DNA from: Paraburkholderia sp. BL25I1N1
Lineage (GTDB): Bacteria > Pseudomonadota > Gammaproteobacteria > Burkholderiales > Burkholderiaceae
DNA: 64,000 bases
Assembly: GCF_003002025.1 (NCBI RefSeq)
Contig: NZ_PVZB01000012.1
Location: 124,001-188,000, forward strand
Reading direction: 5' to 3'
Shown here: positions 18,641-27,401 of the stretch, one piece after another
Layout of the letters: each line of letters begins with the position of its first letter
Numbering within the stretch: the first letter of the stretch is position 1
The notes under the pieces: generated by a model
The model's database searches: none
Told to the model about the DNA's origin: nothing
The model's input: the letters and a program-made list of their open reading frames with translations, nothing else
Position numbers and translations under genes: made by a program

Positions 18641-19072
18641 TCAGGAGATCAGTTTAGCGTCAAGCGTGATCTCAGCGTTGCCGGCGAATAACTTCGAAAC
18701 GGGGCAGCCGTTTTTAGCCGCCGCCGACAGTTTTTCAAACGTGGCCTGATCCGCGCCCGGAATCTTTGCTTCCAGTTCCAGGTGGCATTGTGTAATCGAA
18801 AAGCCCTCACCGTCTTTATCGAGAGTGTCCGTTGCTTTCGTTGAAATGCTCTCCGCAGTTAGCCCCGCTTGTGTGAGCATCAGTGAGAATGCCATGGTGA
18901 AACATCCAGCGTGAGCAGCGCCGATTAGTTCTTCCGGATTGGTGCCGGGGCCACCCTCGAAGCGAGACGCGAACCCGTAGGGCGCGTCCTTGAGGATGCC
19001 GGTCTGTGTCGAGATACTCCCAATGCCGTCCTTGATTCCACCGCTCCACTTTGCTGATGCTGTTCTCTTCAT
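18641..19072 (-). CDS. osmC: OsmC-family peroxiredoxin
   Basis: A 143-residue thiol peroxidase that reduces organic hydroperoxides. Both conserved cysteines are seen: AAHAGCFTMAFSLML and KNGCPVSKLFAG. The length and the N-terminal KRTASAKWSGG are typical of OsmC in the strict sense. The ATG at 19072 is preferred because CAGGAG lies just before it; a GTG two codons upstream is possible. Convergent with catalase and followed by the shared hairpin. Confidence 0.92.
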   Translation of the reverse strand: MKRTASAKWSGGIKDGIGSISTQTGILKDAPYGFASRFEGGPGTNPEELIGAAHAGCFTMAFSLMLTQAGLTAESISTKATDTLDKDGEGFSITQCHLELEAKIPGADQATFEKLSAAAKNGCPVSKLFAGNAEITLDAKLIS

Positions 19073-19241
19073 GACCACTCCTGGGTAAATTGAGCTGCCG
19101 AATTTAAGAAAGCGCCACGGCAGTGGGTAGACGCTTCCTCTTGAGACTTTTCAGCACGGATCATCGCCACGAGGTTTGATAGACGACATTAGACTTCCAT
19201 GCGTTGCGTCGCAAAAGACGGCCGCTACGGGGTCGTGCCGT

Positions 19242-20861
19242 CTAGTCGGCGTCGATGCGTGACTGGCTGAGATCGAGTTCGTTCTCCAGGCGTCGAAGGA
19301 GGATGTCGTTGATTTTCCCCTCGTTTCGTAGCGCGATGGCGGTACTGCGTTCAATTCTCAAAATCTCGCGAGAGAGCTCGCGAAAGCGGGCATGGGAAAA
19401 AGGTTTCGCGTTGACGTCCGCCTGGGCTCGCAGAAGGATCAGGCGGCTCTGTTGCCGTCTTTTCATTTTCCGGAGTAGCCGGGTCATTTCAGGGTCGTCA
19501 GAGTGACGTTTTTCGCGCTCCGTGAGATGGGCAAGTGCGGCAGCTATCATTAGCCGGCGCGCTTCGTGTTCTTCGTGATCGGGTTCGCTCTTCTTGTTGA
19601 ACCCGAGAAGGCGGATCAAAGGTGGCAAGCTGAAGCCTTGCAGGACGAGCGTGACAAGAATGGTGCTGAAGGTCAAAAAGATAATCAGATCGCGTGCGGC
19701 GAACTGCCTGCCGTCGCTCATCAACTCGGGCAGTGACATGGCTGCAGCGAGCGAAACTACCCCGCGCATTCCCGTCCAACCTACAATAAACAGCGCTTTC
19801 AGTGAGGGCAGCTGTTCTTGCTGCTTGAACACCCGGCGTCGAATAACGTATGAAAGATAGGCGCCCGGGTAGACCCATATCAGGCGTAGAGCGATGACAA
19901 GCGCACTGAATCCTGATGCATAGGCGAATAGGACGCCTGTCCCGTAGTGATGCAAGCCTGCGAGGACCGTTGGTAGTTGCAGTCCAATCAACACGAACGC
20001 AAGGCCGTTCAGAACGAAATCGAGAGCCTTCCACACAGCGACTGCCTGCAAGCGCACGCCGTGCGAAAAGAATTCTGAACTGTGCCGGCCGAAATAGAGT
20101 CCGCAAGCGACAACAGCGAGCACGCCAGAGGCGCCGACCTCCTCCGCGACAAAGTACGCGACGTAGGGGGTGACGAGGCTTAAGGTTATCTCTATTGGAC
20201 CGTCATCGAGGAATTTCTCGCATTGCCTGACGACCCATGCGACCGCGACTCCTGTGCCGATGCCCGCCACGGTCAACCAGACGAAGTGCATAGATGCCTG
20301 TGCGACCGTCGGCGTATGCCCACCTAAGACGATGGCGAGTCCCAACTCGAGAGCAAGGAGACCTGTGGCATCGTTGACCAGACTTTCACCTTCGAGAACG
20401 TGTGTGGCTCGCCCGGATAGTCCGACGCGCCGGGCGATCGAGGTAGCCGCGAGCGCATCGGTCGGCGCCACAATTGCGCCGAGGACAATGCCGGTACGCC
20501 ACGTGAACAGCGTAAACAGGCTGAGACTGGCCAGTGCAACTCCCAGAACAGTGAAGATGACCAACCCGATCGCCAGCATCAGAATGCTAACGATGTTGTA
20601 GTGAAATTCTCGCCATGAAGTTTGCCAGGCCGCATGGAAAAGAAGCGGCGGCAAGAGCATCAAAAAGACAATGTCGGGATTGAGTGTGAACTTTGGCAAC
20701 CCGGGGATAAAGCTGATCAGAACACCGGCAACGACAAGAACGATCGGATACGCAATCTCGAGCCGACGTGCCAGTGCGCCAAATCCGATGATCAACAGCA
20801 ACAGCAGGAAGAAGATCGTCTCCGCCTGTCTGACACCCTCGTGTAAAACTAGATCCGACAT
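19242..20861 (-). CDS. Na+/H+ (cation/proton) antiporter, CPA1 family
   Basis: A 539-residue inner-membrane protein with about 11-12 hydrophobic segments in the first ~400 residues and a ~120-residue cytoplasmic tail rich in Arg, Glu and His. The ion-binding region VLGAIVAPTDALAA and the following LEGESLVNDATGL are the hallmark CPA1 (NhaP/YjcE) sequences, with the conserved ND pair. It would exchange Na+ or K+ for protons. AGGAG lies before the ATG. It is the last gene of the run on this strand and is not obviously tied to its redox neighbours. Confidence 0.92.
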   Translation of the reverse strand: MSDLVLHEGVRQAETIFFLLLLLIIGFGALARRLEIAYPIVLVVAGVLISFIPGLPKFTLNPDIVFLMLLPPLLFHAAWQTSWREFHYNIVSILMLAIGLVIFTVLGVALASLSLFTLFTWRTGIVLGAIVAPTDALAATSIARRVGLSGRATHVLEGESLVNDATGLLALELGLAIVLGGHTPTVAQASMHFVWLTVAGIGTGVAVAWVVRQCEKFLDDGPIEITLSLVTPYVAYFVAEEVGASGVLAVVACGLYFGRHSSEFFSHGVRLQAVAVWKALDFVLNGLAFVLIGLQLPTVLAGLHHYGTGVLFAYASGFSALVIALRLIWVYPGAYLSYVIRRRVFKQQEQLPSLKALFIVGWTGMRGVVSLAAAMSLPELMSDGRQFAARDLIIFLTFSTILVTLVLQGFSLPPLIRLLGFNKKSEPDHEEHEARRLMIAAALAHLTEREKRHSDDPEMTRLLRKMKRRQQSRLILLRAQADVNAKPFSHARFRELSREILRIERSTAIALRNEGKINDILLRRLENELDLSQSRIDAD

Positions 20862-20972
20862 GTTTCTCCTTCGGCGACCGACAGTGGGTGGCTGATATTC
20901 TGCTGTTGTTCGGGGGCGCGGGTCCTAGCCATGCCGTGACGACCTCAATTCCCATTGAACGATGAACTGACG

Positions 20973-21884
20973 CTAATCCGAGTGCAGCCTGAGCTTCAGG
21001 AAGTCGATCATGGCGCGTGTTGGTTTGGACGCTTGAGACGCCGCCGTACTAACGACCCATATCGGCGCAGGCGGCGCCATATACTCGGCGAGCACAGGGA
21101 CCAGCCGGCCGGCTCCCATCGATTTCTCCGCTAGGTAACGATGGACCATGATCAGTCCCGCACCGGCTTCTGCTGCTGCGACCAAGGCGTCGCAGTCGTC
21201 CACGGTTATGGTAGGCCTTGGCGTGATTTGGGCTGCCTGCTCGACGACCCCGTCAAGCACAAATTTCCATTCGAATGTGTCTGTCCCTGCTGCTCCGGCG
21301 AAGTCGACGGAGCGATGACGTCGCAGCTCGTCAGGGTGGGACGGCGTGCCGGCGGATGCCAAATATTCGGGTGAGCCGCAGCAAACGAATGCCGCGCTCG
21401 ACACGCGAATACCTACCAGTCCGGGCTCTACCCGCTCTCCGATCCGTATAGCCAGATCGACGTGTTCGCGATCCAGATCTGCTAGCCGGTCCTCAAGCCT
21501 GACCGCGACGTCAACACTGCGGTAGCGTTCACAGTACTCAGCGATGAGCGGAACCACACGCAGGCGCCCGAAGCCCACAGGCGTCGAGATGCGAATCTGC
21601 TGTCGCGGATTGCTTTTGCCGCTTGCTGCGTCACGCTCGGCTTGAGCGAGCTGATCGAGGATATCTTTGCACCGGGTATGAAACGTTGCTCCAGCTTCCG
21701 TCAATTGGAAGGAGCGAGTCGTACGTGCGATAAGTTGCGCGCCAATGCGTTTCTCGAGTCGCGCGACTGCCTTGCTAACGCCTGACGGTGTCATCCCAAG
21801 TACCTCCGCTGCAGCGCGGAATCCACCAATTTCCGCGACGCCGACAAACGCGTTGAGGGCCACAAGGTCAGGTCGCTGATTCAT
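20973..21884 (-). CDS. LysR-family transcriptional regulator
   Basis: A 303-residue regulator with the winged helix FRAAAEVLGMTPSGVSKAVA near residues 20-40 and the PGLVGIRV and PEYLASAGTP effector-domain motifs of the common CrgA-like group. It lies upstream of the antiporter on the same strand, with about 110 bases between them, and downstream of the DJ-1-like gene. Either could be a target; sequence alone does not decide. Confidence 0.9.
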   Translation of the reverse strand: MNQRPDLVALNAFVGVAEIGGFRAAAEVLGMTPSGVSKAVARLEKRIGAQLIARTTRSFQLTEAGATFHTRCKDILDQLAQAERDAASGKSNPRQQIRISTPVGFGRLRVVPLIAEYCERYRSVDVAVRLEDRLADLDREHVDLAIRIGERVEPGLVGIRVSSAAFVCCGSPEYLASAGTPSHPDELRRHRSVDFAGAAGTDTFEWKFVLDGVVEQAAQITPRPTITVDDCDALVAAAEAGAGLIMVHRYLAEKSMGAGRLVPVLAEYMAPPAPIWVVSTAASQASKPTRAMIDFLKLRLHSD

Positions 21885-22060
21885 AGATTCTTTAGTTTTC
21901 GCCTACTACCAAAGCGACATAGCCCACGCCCACCGGCGCCTTGCGCCTAGGCATCGTGCAAGCGGTCTGCGCGCGCAGCGATCCCATTTTCGACGCTTGG
22001 AGCAGCCAGGTCGCTTCACTACCTTCCCGGGGGCGGACCGAATCAGATTGGGATTTCTGC

Positions 22061-22747
22061 TTAGACGGCTATCACTGGAGTTTCGCCAGCCAACACATGG
22101 TTGAGCGCGATGGCATATTCCGAGGCAGAGAACTGGTTTTGACCCGTCACGAGTTTGCCATCGACGACTACACGGAGGCCCCACGGTTCGACGTGAAAGA
22201 ACTCGATTCCTGCCTTTTCCATAACTGGCTGCGGGAAATTCGGAATGAAGTTGGCGCCGTAAACCTTTTCCACCTCCGCGTCTTCCGCTCGCGAGAAACC
22301 TGTCGCCCGCCGTCCGACGACGTGTTTGGGAGTATTCGCCAGTGCAATCGATCCGTGACAGATTGCACCCACTACTTTATTCGCTGACCAAAAATGTTCG
22401 AGGATTCTTGCGACATCCTCGTTCGGATAGAGATCCACCGCTGCGCCGCCGCCACCAACAATGTGTATGGCATCGTAATCGTCGGGACGTACCTCTTTGA
22501 GCGGGATCGTCGATTCCAGGAGACCAGCGAGGCTTTTGTCAGAGAGAAAGCCTTTGCTGACAAGATCGTTCGCTTCCCACGACCCCTCCGAGTATGGGTC
22601 GCTCGTAGGATCGATTTTCACTTTTCCGCCGGCGGGGCTGGCGAAATCGACCTTATGTCCACGTTCCGCCAAATGCCAGTATGGGTGCGTAAGCTCGGCC
22701 AGCCAAAAACCAATGTCCGCACTGCTGACTACAAACAGGATGTTCAT
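22061..22747 (-). CDS. DJ-1/PfpI family protein, paralogue of 10922-11608
   Basis: Also 228 residues, starting MNILFVVSSADIGFWLAEL, with the cysteine elbow GAICHGSIALANTP and the shared segments EANDLVSKGFLSDK and PQPVMEKAGIEF, all nearly identical to the gene at 10922. The ATG at 22747 is chosen because the paralogue starts at the same point; the frame stays open upstream. The HxlR regulator gene at 23164 lies upstream on the same strand and may control it. Confidence 0.88.
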   Translation of the reverse strand: MNILFVVSSADIGFWLAELTHPYWHLAERGHKVDFASPAGGKVKIDPTSDPYSEGSWEANDLVSKGFLSDKSLAGLLESTIPLKEVRPDDYDAIHIVGGGGAAVDLYPNEDVARILEHFWSANKVVGAICHGSIALANTPKHVVGRRATGFSRAEDAEVEKVYGANFIPNFPQPVMEKAGIEFFHVEPWGLRVVVDGKLVTGQNQFSASEYAIALNHVLAGETPVIAV

Positions 22748-23163
22748 TATTTGCCTTCGTTCGTGGACTATGAGGTCTTGCCGATAGCGACAACCGGAGC
22801 AGAATTGTTCGCCGCCAGAACGCAACCGATTGTGCCGGAGGACACCGATATCCGACGCAGATCGCCGCATAAGCTGCTGACCTGCTACATGAGCCCTCGA
22901 TCTGGACCTTCCCCGGATGCCGGTATGACTGGCAGCGAACCAATTGTAGCTTTAAATTATGAAGTGTGTGGGTTGGCCGTACGCGTGCCTCGCGATTGCC
23001 GGAGGCAAACGACGCGTGTGCTCCTGGCGGAGCCGGCGAAGGTTGCAACTTTCGTGGAAATGGCGATCAGTCTGGGTCGCCACAAAAACAGATCTCTCTG
23101 GACGTGGCGACGTCTCTTGGGAGGATGACGCGAGGTGTCGTTCTACTAATGTGATCGGCGAGT
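22748..23163. other. Intergenic region upstream of the second DJ-1-like gene
   Basis: Long open frames here are continuations or shadows of the adjacent gene. I see no independent protein or RNA gene. Confidence 0.45.
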
Positions 23164-23658
23164 TTAATCGCTCTGGAAATCAGTCCGCCGCTCCTCGCGC
23201 TCCGCGGCGAAGTCTTCGCTCATGACGCACTCGACGTCGTCGAACGTAAAGTTTTTGCCGCCGTTGGGAGCTTCCCAAAGGTGCTTGATGACCTTTTTGC
23301 TCTTCTTATGCACGAGTTTTACGGCGGGTTGGCTATCCTCGCCAAGTTCCCACTTTTGTCCCCATGAGCGCAACGCCATGAGTATCGGGTCCAACTCTTT
23401 CCCCTTTTGTGTCTGATGGTATTCGTGCCGCGGCGGACGCTCATTGTAGAGACGTCGCTCGATTACGCCGTCAGCCTCAAGGCGCTTCAGACGCGTGGTC
23501 AGGAGGTGAGACGACATACCGGTCTGAGCTTGCAACTCGTCAAACCGATGAACTCCCAACACCAGTTCGCGCATGATCAAGAGAGTCCAGCGATCCCCGA
23601 CGATCGCTAAAGATCGCGCAACAGGGCAAACACTTTCACATACGGCGTCCCAGCTCAT
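23164..23658 (-). CDS. HxlR-family transcriptional regulator
   Basis: A 164-residue HxlR protein: SLAIVGDRWTLLIMRELVLG, then MSSHLLTTRLKRLEADGVIE, and TQKGKELDPILMAL. It matches the first ~160 residues of the regulator at 711-1403 across the winged helix and the following HLWEAP/LWQVP region, but lacks that protein's basic tail. Family members sense quinones, diamide or aldehydes and are usually autoregulated; a dyad lies directly at its start. Downstream on the same strand is the DJ-1-like gene. Confidence 0.88.
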   Translation of the reverse strand: MSWDAVCESVCPVARSLAIVGDRWTLLIMRELVLGVHRFDELQAQTGMSSHLLTTRLKRLEADGVIERRLYNERPPRHEYHQTQKGKELDPILMALRSWGQKWELGEDSQPAVKLVHKKSKKVIKHLWEAPNGGKNFTFDDVECVMSEDFAAEREERRTDFQSD

Positions 23659-23660
23659 GG

Positions 23661-23690
23661 TATACCCTCATTTTTCCAGGGTTTAGTATA
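23661..23690. promoter_or_regulatory. Candidate HxlR autoregulatory dyad
   Basis: TATAC at 23661 and GTATA at 23686 enclose ACCCT (23664-23668) and AGGGT (23678-23682), forming nested inverted repeats immediately upstream of the HxlR start at 23658. Position fits repression by its own product. Confidence 0.45.
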
Positions 23691-23896
23691 GCAAAGCGGA
23701 CGGTCAGTCAAGTCGCGTGCAATCAGCTTGCGAATATCGACGTTGAATCTTGGGTAGGTGCGGATGGGCGGTCAATTTAATTGTTCACAAACACAGAGTA
23801 CTCAATTCGCGCAATCGCAATTTATTAGCCTGGACGCTGACGGTAAAGTGGGTAGCAGACCCGGGTAGCGAACCCAAACGTACTAGGAGAATCGAC

Positions 23897-24289
23897 GTGC
23901 CACTCGTAAGAATCGACGTGTCGTCGAGCTTGACGGCAGCAACCGTGCGGACAGTCGGAGACGTCATTTACAGCGCGATGACCTCCGTCGCGAACGTTCC
24001 TGAAAACGACAAATTCCAGATTGTGACGCGGCACGCGGGAGACGAGCTTGTCTACCCGCTCGACGGCTATCTTGGCATAACCTACTCGCCCGACATCGTC
24101 TTTATTCAGGTGACGTGGAATGCTGGGCGGAGTACGGACATCAAGAAAGCCTTTTATCGTGCCGTGGCACAAGGCATTCACGACAGGACTGGTATTCGTA
24201 AAGAGGATGTCTGGATAAGTTTGGTAGACGTCGACAAAGAGAACTGGTCATTCGGGAACGGAGAGATGCAGTACGGCCCGAAACCCTGA
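23897..24289 (+). CDS. Tautomerase-family protein
   Basis: A 130-residue protein that starts MPLVRIDV, so that removal of Met would expose the catalytic Pro-1 used by 4-oxalocrotonate tautomerase-like enzymes. Length and the ending WSFGNGEMQYG fit the longer Tautomerase_2-type group. The start must be the GTG at 23897: the proline follows it directly and TAGGAGA lies seven bases upstream; further upstream in-frame starts would bury the proline. It would catalyse keto-enol tautomerisation or dehalogenation of a small acid, substrate unknown. Confidence 0.82.
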   Translation: MPLVRIDVSSSLTAATVRTVGDVIYSAMTSVANVPENDKFQIVTRHAGDELVYPLDGYLGITYSPDIVFIQVTWNAGRSTDIKKAFYRAVAQGIHDRTGIRKEDVWISLVDVDKENWSFGNGEMQYGPKP

Positions 24290-24350
24290 TAGCTGTCGAA
24301 TTGACTGCTGGCGTGCGCCGCGTCGTGGTATGGAAGCAATTATCGGCATT

Positions 24351-24384
24351 CGTTTTAGACCACTTTCGCAAGTAGTCTAAAACG
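24351..24384. terminator. Strong bidirectional hairpin
   Basis: CGTTTTAGAC (24351-24360) pairs perfectly with GTCTAAAACG (24375-24384), and ACTT/AAGT extend the stem around a TCGC loop. It lies between the convergent tautomerase and PRC-barrel genes; the A and T runs serve both strands. Confidence 0.8.
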
Positions 24385-24399
24385 ACAGATCGCTCTGCG

Positions 24400-24837
24400 T
24401 TAGTGGTGGTCCGGGAAGTCCGCTCTTGCTTCAGGCGTCACGCGTACTTTTGCATATTGAAAGGCCGGCAACGCCTTGATTGCGGTTTTCGTCGCGCCTT
24501 GGAGAGTCAGCTTTCCGCCAACAAAGTCAAGTTGCTCCACCGGGATTGCGACGTCATGTTGCGATACGCCCAAGAACTGATTGGCCGCAATGATAGCAAA
24601 CGAGACCGAGCGATCGGGCGCGACGATGATGTCATGAATCACGCCAACTTGCTGATTCTGTTCGTTGAAAACGGGCTTGTTGATGATGGACTTTCTCACG
24701 CTCCATCCTTCCAGAATTGCCTGAGACTCCTGAACCGTGATGCCAAGCGTTTGTGTGCCGGCAATTTGTGCGTGCGAAGGCATCGACGCAAGCCCGATGG
24801 ACGAACTAAGGAGCAGTGCGATAAGTTTGAATTTCAT
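24400..24837 (-). CDS. Exported PRC-barrel domain protein
   Basis: A 145-residue protein with a signal peptide (MKFKLIALLLSSSIGLASM, cleavage after SHA). The mature part is a single PRC-barrel: GWSVRKSIINKPVFNEQNQ, VGVIHDIIVAPD and the beta-strand SFAIIAANQFLG. PRC-barrels are small beta-barrels used in photosynthetic reaction centres, RimM and many stress proteins; a periplasmic role is likely, function unknown. The ATG at 24837 is preferred over upstream starts because the signal peptide begins there. Confidence 0.82.
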   Translation of the reverse strand: MKFKLIALLLSSSIGLASMPSHAQIAGTQTLGITVQESQAILEGWSVRKSIINKPVFNEQNQQVGVIHDIIVAPDRSVSFAIIAANQFLGVSQHDVAIPVEQLDFVGGKLTLQGATKTAIKALPAFQYAKVRVTPEARADFPDHH

Positions 24838-25297
24838 GATTGTGCTTCGGTAAGAGGTTAAGGGTCGAAGGGGCGATCGCAACGCTATTCCGTGCCAACA
24901 TTTGACGTCACTACTCGATATGACATTCGGAATGGCGGGCGAAAGCTCAACTGCGGACGGATTCTGCCCTGGCAAACTGAAACCTGCAGAAACGAAATGA
25001 TATTGAAAGAAATGATTGGTATCGCTAAATGAGCGTCACCTCCGATTGTGCTGACCAGCTTGAGAGACGGTCACCGAATTGGTCTCATGCACCCCGTCTG
25101 ACTTTCGGCGATACTCTCGATGCCGGAGCTCAGTCAGGTGGTCGAGCATCGGCCCGTCGCAGCCGTGTGTTCTTGCGGATCCACCGTCATCGCTTTCCAC
25201 GAATTGATAGAGCAATAGAGCAATAGAGCAATAGAGCAATAGAGCAATAGAGCAATACGGGCAATACGGGCAACTTTCCCAGGAATGAGGAGAAGCT
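24838..25297. other. Intergenic region with an octanucleotide repeat near its right end
   Basis: No supported gene. The right end carries the tandem repeat described separately and a good ribosome binding site (GAGGAGAAG) for the SDR gene at 25298. Confidence 0.5.
25207..25272. repeat. Tandem repeat: six ATAGAGCA units then two ATACGGGCA units
   Basis: Positions 25207-25254 are six perfect copies of ATAGAGCA, followed at 25255-25272 by two copies of ATACGGGCA. The array ends 25 bases before the start of the SDR gene, in what should be its promoter or leader. Confidence 0.95.
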
Positions 25298-26038
25298 ATG
25301 AGAATGCCAGCCGCCTTGGTGGTGGGTGTCGGCGCCGCGCGAGGCCTAGGCGCCGCGCTCTGCAGAAAATTTTCCGAGGAGGGCCACCATGTCTTTGTAG
25401 CAGGGCGTACCGCGGAGAAAATCGAGCATGTTGTTGCTGCAATCAAATCTTCGGGAGGGAGCGCGGAAGCTGTATTGACCGACGCTACCAACGAGGACGA
25501 TGTCGCCAAGCTATTCAAGCACGCGTTTGCTGAGAACCTGAACTACGATAAGCCGGATCTTATCGTTTTCAACGCGGGCAACAATAAGCGCATGGAGTTT
25601 CTGGACGTCTCGGCAAAAATTTTCGAGGAATTCTGGCGTGTTGGCTGTTTCGCCGGCTTTCTGGTCGGCAAGGAGGCTGCGCACTACCTCGGACCACTTG
25701 GACGTGGCACGGTTATTTTCACTGGAGCATCTGCGAGCTTGCGCGGGAAGGCAGGCTTTGCGCAATTTGCTGCGGCGAAGGCGGGGCTTAGGATGGTCAG
25801 TCAAAGTATGGCGCGGGAGTTTGGGCCGCGTGGAATACACGTCGCGCATGTGGTGATCGATGGCGGGATAGACGGCGAGCGTCTTCAACGTGGCAATCCG
25901 GAGAGGTTCGCCAGCGCGGGCCGCGACGGTTTGCTAAACACCGACTCGATTGCCCAGACGTACTGGCACATTTACCAGCAGGCTCCGTCCGCGTGGACTC
26001 AGGAGGTTGACCTGCGCCCCTTCAAAGAATCTTATTAG
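25298..26038 (+). CDS. SDR-family oxidoreductase with Phe at the catalytic Tyr position
   Basis: A 246-residue SDR-fold protein. The nucleotide-binding motif is GVGAARGLG near residue 10, and NAGNNKR and FTGASASLRG follow. At the active site, where YxxxK is usual, it reads QFAAAKAGLRMVSQSMAREFG, with Phe instead of Tyr while Lys is kept. A distinct SDR subgroup ending in DLRPF-like sequence shares this feature, so it is probably family-typical and not damage. A good ribosome binding site precedes the ATG, and the octanucleotide array lies just upstream. Confidence 0.85.
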   Translation: MRMPAALVVGVGAARGLGAALCRKFSEEGHHVFVAGRTAEKIEHVVAAIKSSGGSAEAVLTDATNEDDVAKLFKHAFAENLNYDKPDLIVFNAGNNKRMEFLDVSAKIFEEFWRVGCFAGFLVGKEAAHYLGPLGRGTVIFTGASASLRGKAGFAQFAAAKAGLRMVSQSMAREFGPRGIHVAHVVIDGGIDGERLQRGNPERFASAGRDGLLNTDSIAQTYWHIYQQAPSAWTQEVDLRPFKESY

Positions 26039-26378
26039 CCGCAGGAACGGCGAAAACTCAACGCGTCCCCAGGTTGACCAATTCCTACAGTGACAACCGA
26101 AGCGGTATGCCAGATTAGCGGACTAAGCAGAATTTCCCGAGCAGGGGTGCCATGAGCCCGGGAAAATATCCGTATCACAAACGCCAGGCCGTTGGCTCGT
26201 CGCGTCGCTAGCCATGATTTTCAGCTCGGTGCGGGGCGGTTAATACCGCACGGAGCTGCGTGGTTTAAAGCGGAAAGCTAGGCAGAGTGATCGCACAGTC
26301 AATCAGCGGGCCATAGACTTGTCTGCTCAGGCAAGTCAGACGAAACGCCGAAAACACAAGGCGCGCCAACCAAAGGCG
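26039..26378. other. Intergenic region between convergent SDR genes
   Basis: No gene or clear hairpin with a T tract was recognised. Both flanking SDR genes end here. Confidence 0.4.
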
Positions 26379-27128
26379 CTAGACTTGTGACATTCCTCCA
26401 TCCACGGGCAGGTCAATGCCCGCGACGAAGCTGCTTTCATCCGACGCGAGAAACAGCGCAGCCGATGCAACTTCTTCTGCAGTGCCCATTCTGCCCAAAG
26501 GTATAGCTGCTGAAAAACTGGCTCTAAGTTGATCGGCGGCCTCCTCGGTCTTTGTCCGAGCCTTGACTAGAGGGGTATCGATTGGCCCTGGACTTAGTGT
26601 ATTGACGCGAATACCCAGATCCTTCAGTTCCCGGGTCCAGGTGCGTGCATACGAACGAACCGCCGCTTTGGTCGCACTATAGGTACCGTAACCTGGTACC
26701 CCTTTGATGGATGTGACCGACGCGACGAGAACAATCGATCCTCCGTTTGTCATCAAGGGTAAGGCTTTTTGTACGGTAAATAAGAGCCCCTTTGCGTTGA
26801 TATCAAATGTTCTGTCGAAATGCTCCGGGCTCGTGTCTTGAAGTGTGGTCGGTTCCATAATTCCAGAATTCGCGACCAAGATGTCGATTCTTCCCTTGCT
26901 CTGCCCAATGATCGCATACAAACGATCGAGGTCATCAAGCTTGGACACATCGCCTTGCACGGCGCAACCGTTCTCTCCGATTTGCGCCACAGCCTTATCG
27001 AGCTCGTCCTTGCGACGCCCCGTGATAAAGACATACGCGCCTTCGTCGACGAATCGCAGCGCTGTGGCCAGACCGATTCCACTACTACCGCCAGTTACGA
27101 CAGCAATCTTGCCTTCGAGTTTTCCCAT
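26379..27128 (-). CDS. Short-chain dehydrogenase/reductase
   Basis: A 249-residue classical SDR: TGGSSGIGLATALRF for cofactor binding, ANSGIM at the NAG position, SVTSIKG with the catalytic Ser, and GTYSATKAAVRSYAR with YxxxK. The ending FVAGIDLPVDGGMSQV is typical of glucose/ribitol-type SDRs. Its N-terminal segment resembles that of the truncated SDR remnant at 37455-37607, so the two are related. The substrate is unknown. The next gene (27402) is divergent. Confidence 0.92.
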   Translation of the reverse strand: MGKLEGKIAVVTGGSSGIGLATALRFVDEGAYVFITGRRKDELDKAVAQIGENGCAVQGDVSKLDDLDRLYAIIGQSKGRIDILVANSGIMEPTTLQDTSPEHFDRTFDINAKGLLFTVQKALPLMTNGGSIVLVASVTSIKGVPGYGTYSATKAAVRSYARTWTRELKDLGIRVNTLSPGPIDTPLVKARTKTEEAADQLRASFSAAIPLGRMGTAEEVASAALFLASDESSFVAGIDLPVDGGMSQV

Positions 27129-27401
27129 CTAGTTCTCCAGGGGTTTGTAGGGGGCTGTTTTGACGGGATCACCGCGAACGATAACAGTCAAAGTCGGCCT
27201 GCAATGATAGACTTCAATTTTTAAAGCGTATACTGATGTCGATACGATTCAGGAACTGATTTTTCGTCATGCGAAGTTCGACGGGCTTTCGGGGCGCATG
27301 TCTCTTGTCGGGTTGGTGGCACACATTGTTGCACTGCCCCGCGGAGGTGCCACGATCGAAATTTTCGAACGTCGCCGCTTTTTCTACCTTTGGAAACACC
27401 T

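Noticed and set aside
22394..23128. 244-residue plus-strand open frame
   Set aside because: Partly antisense to the second DJ-1-like gene and continuing into non-coding DNA; no recognisable domain.
25207..25272. CRISPR-like array
   Set aside because: Units are only 8-9 bases and directly adjacent, with no spacers and no cas genes.
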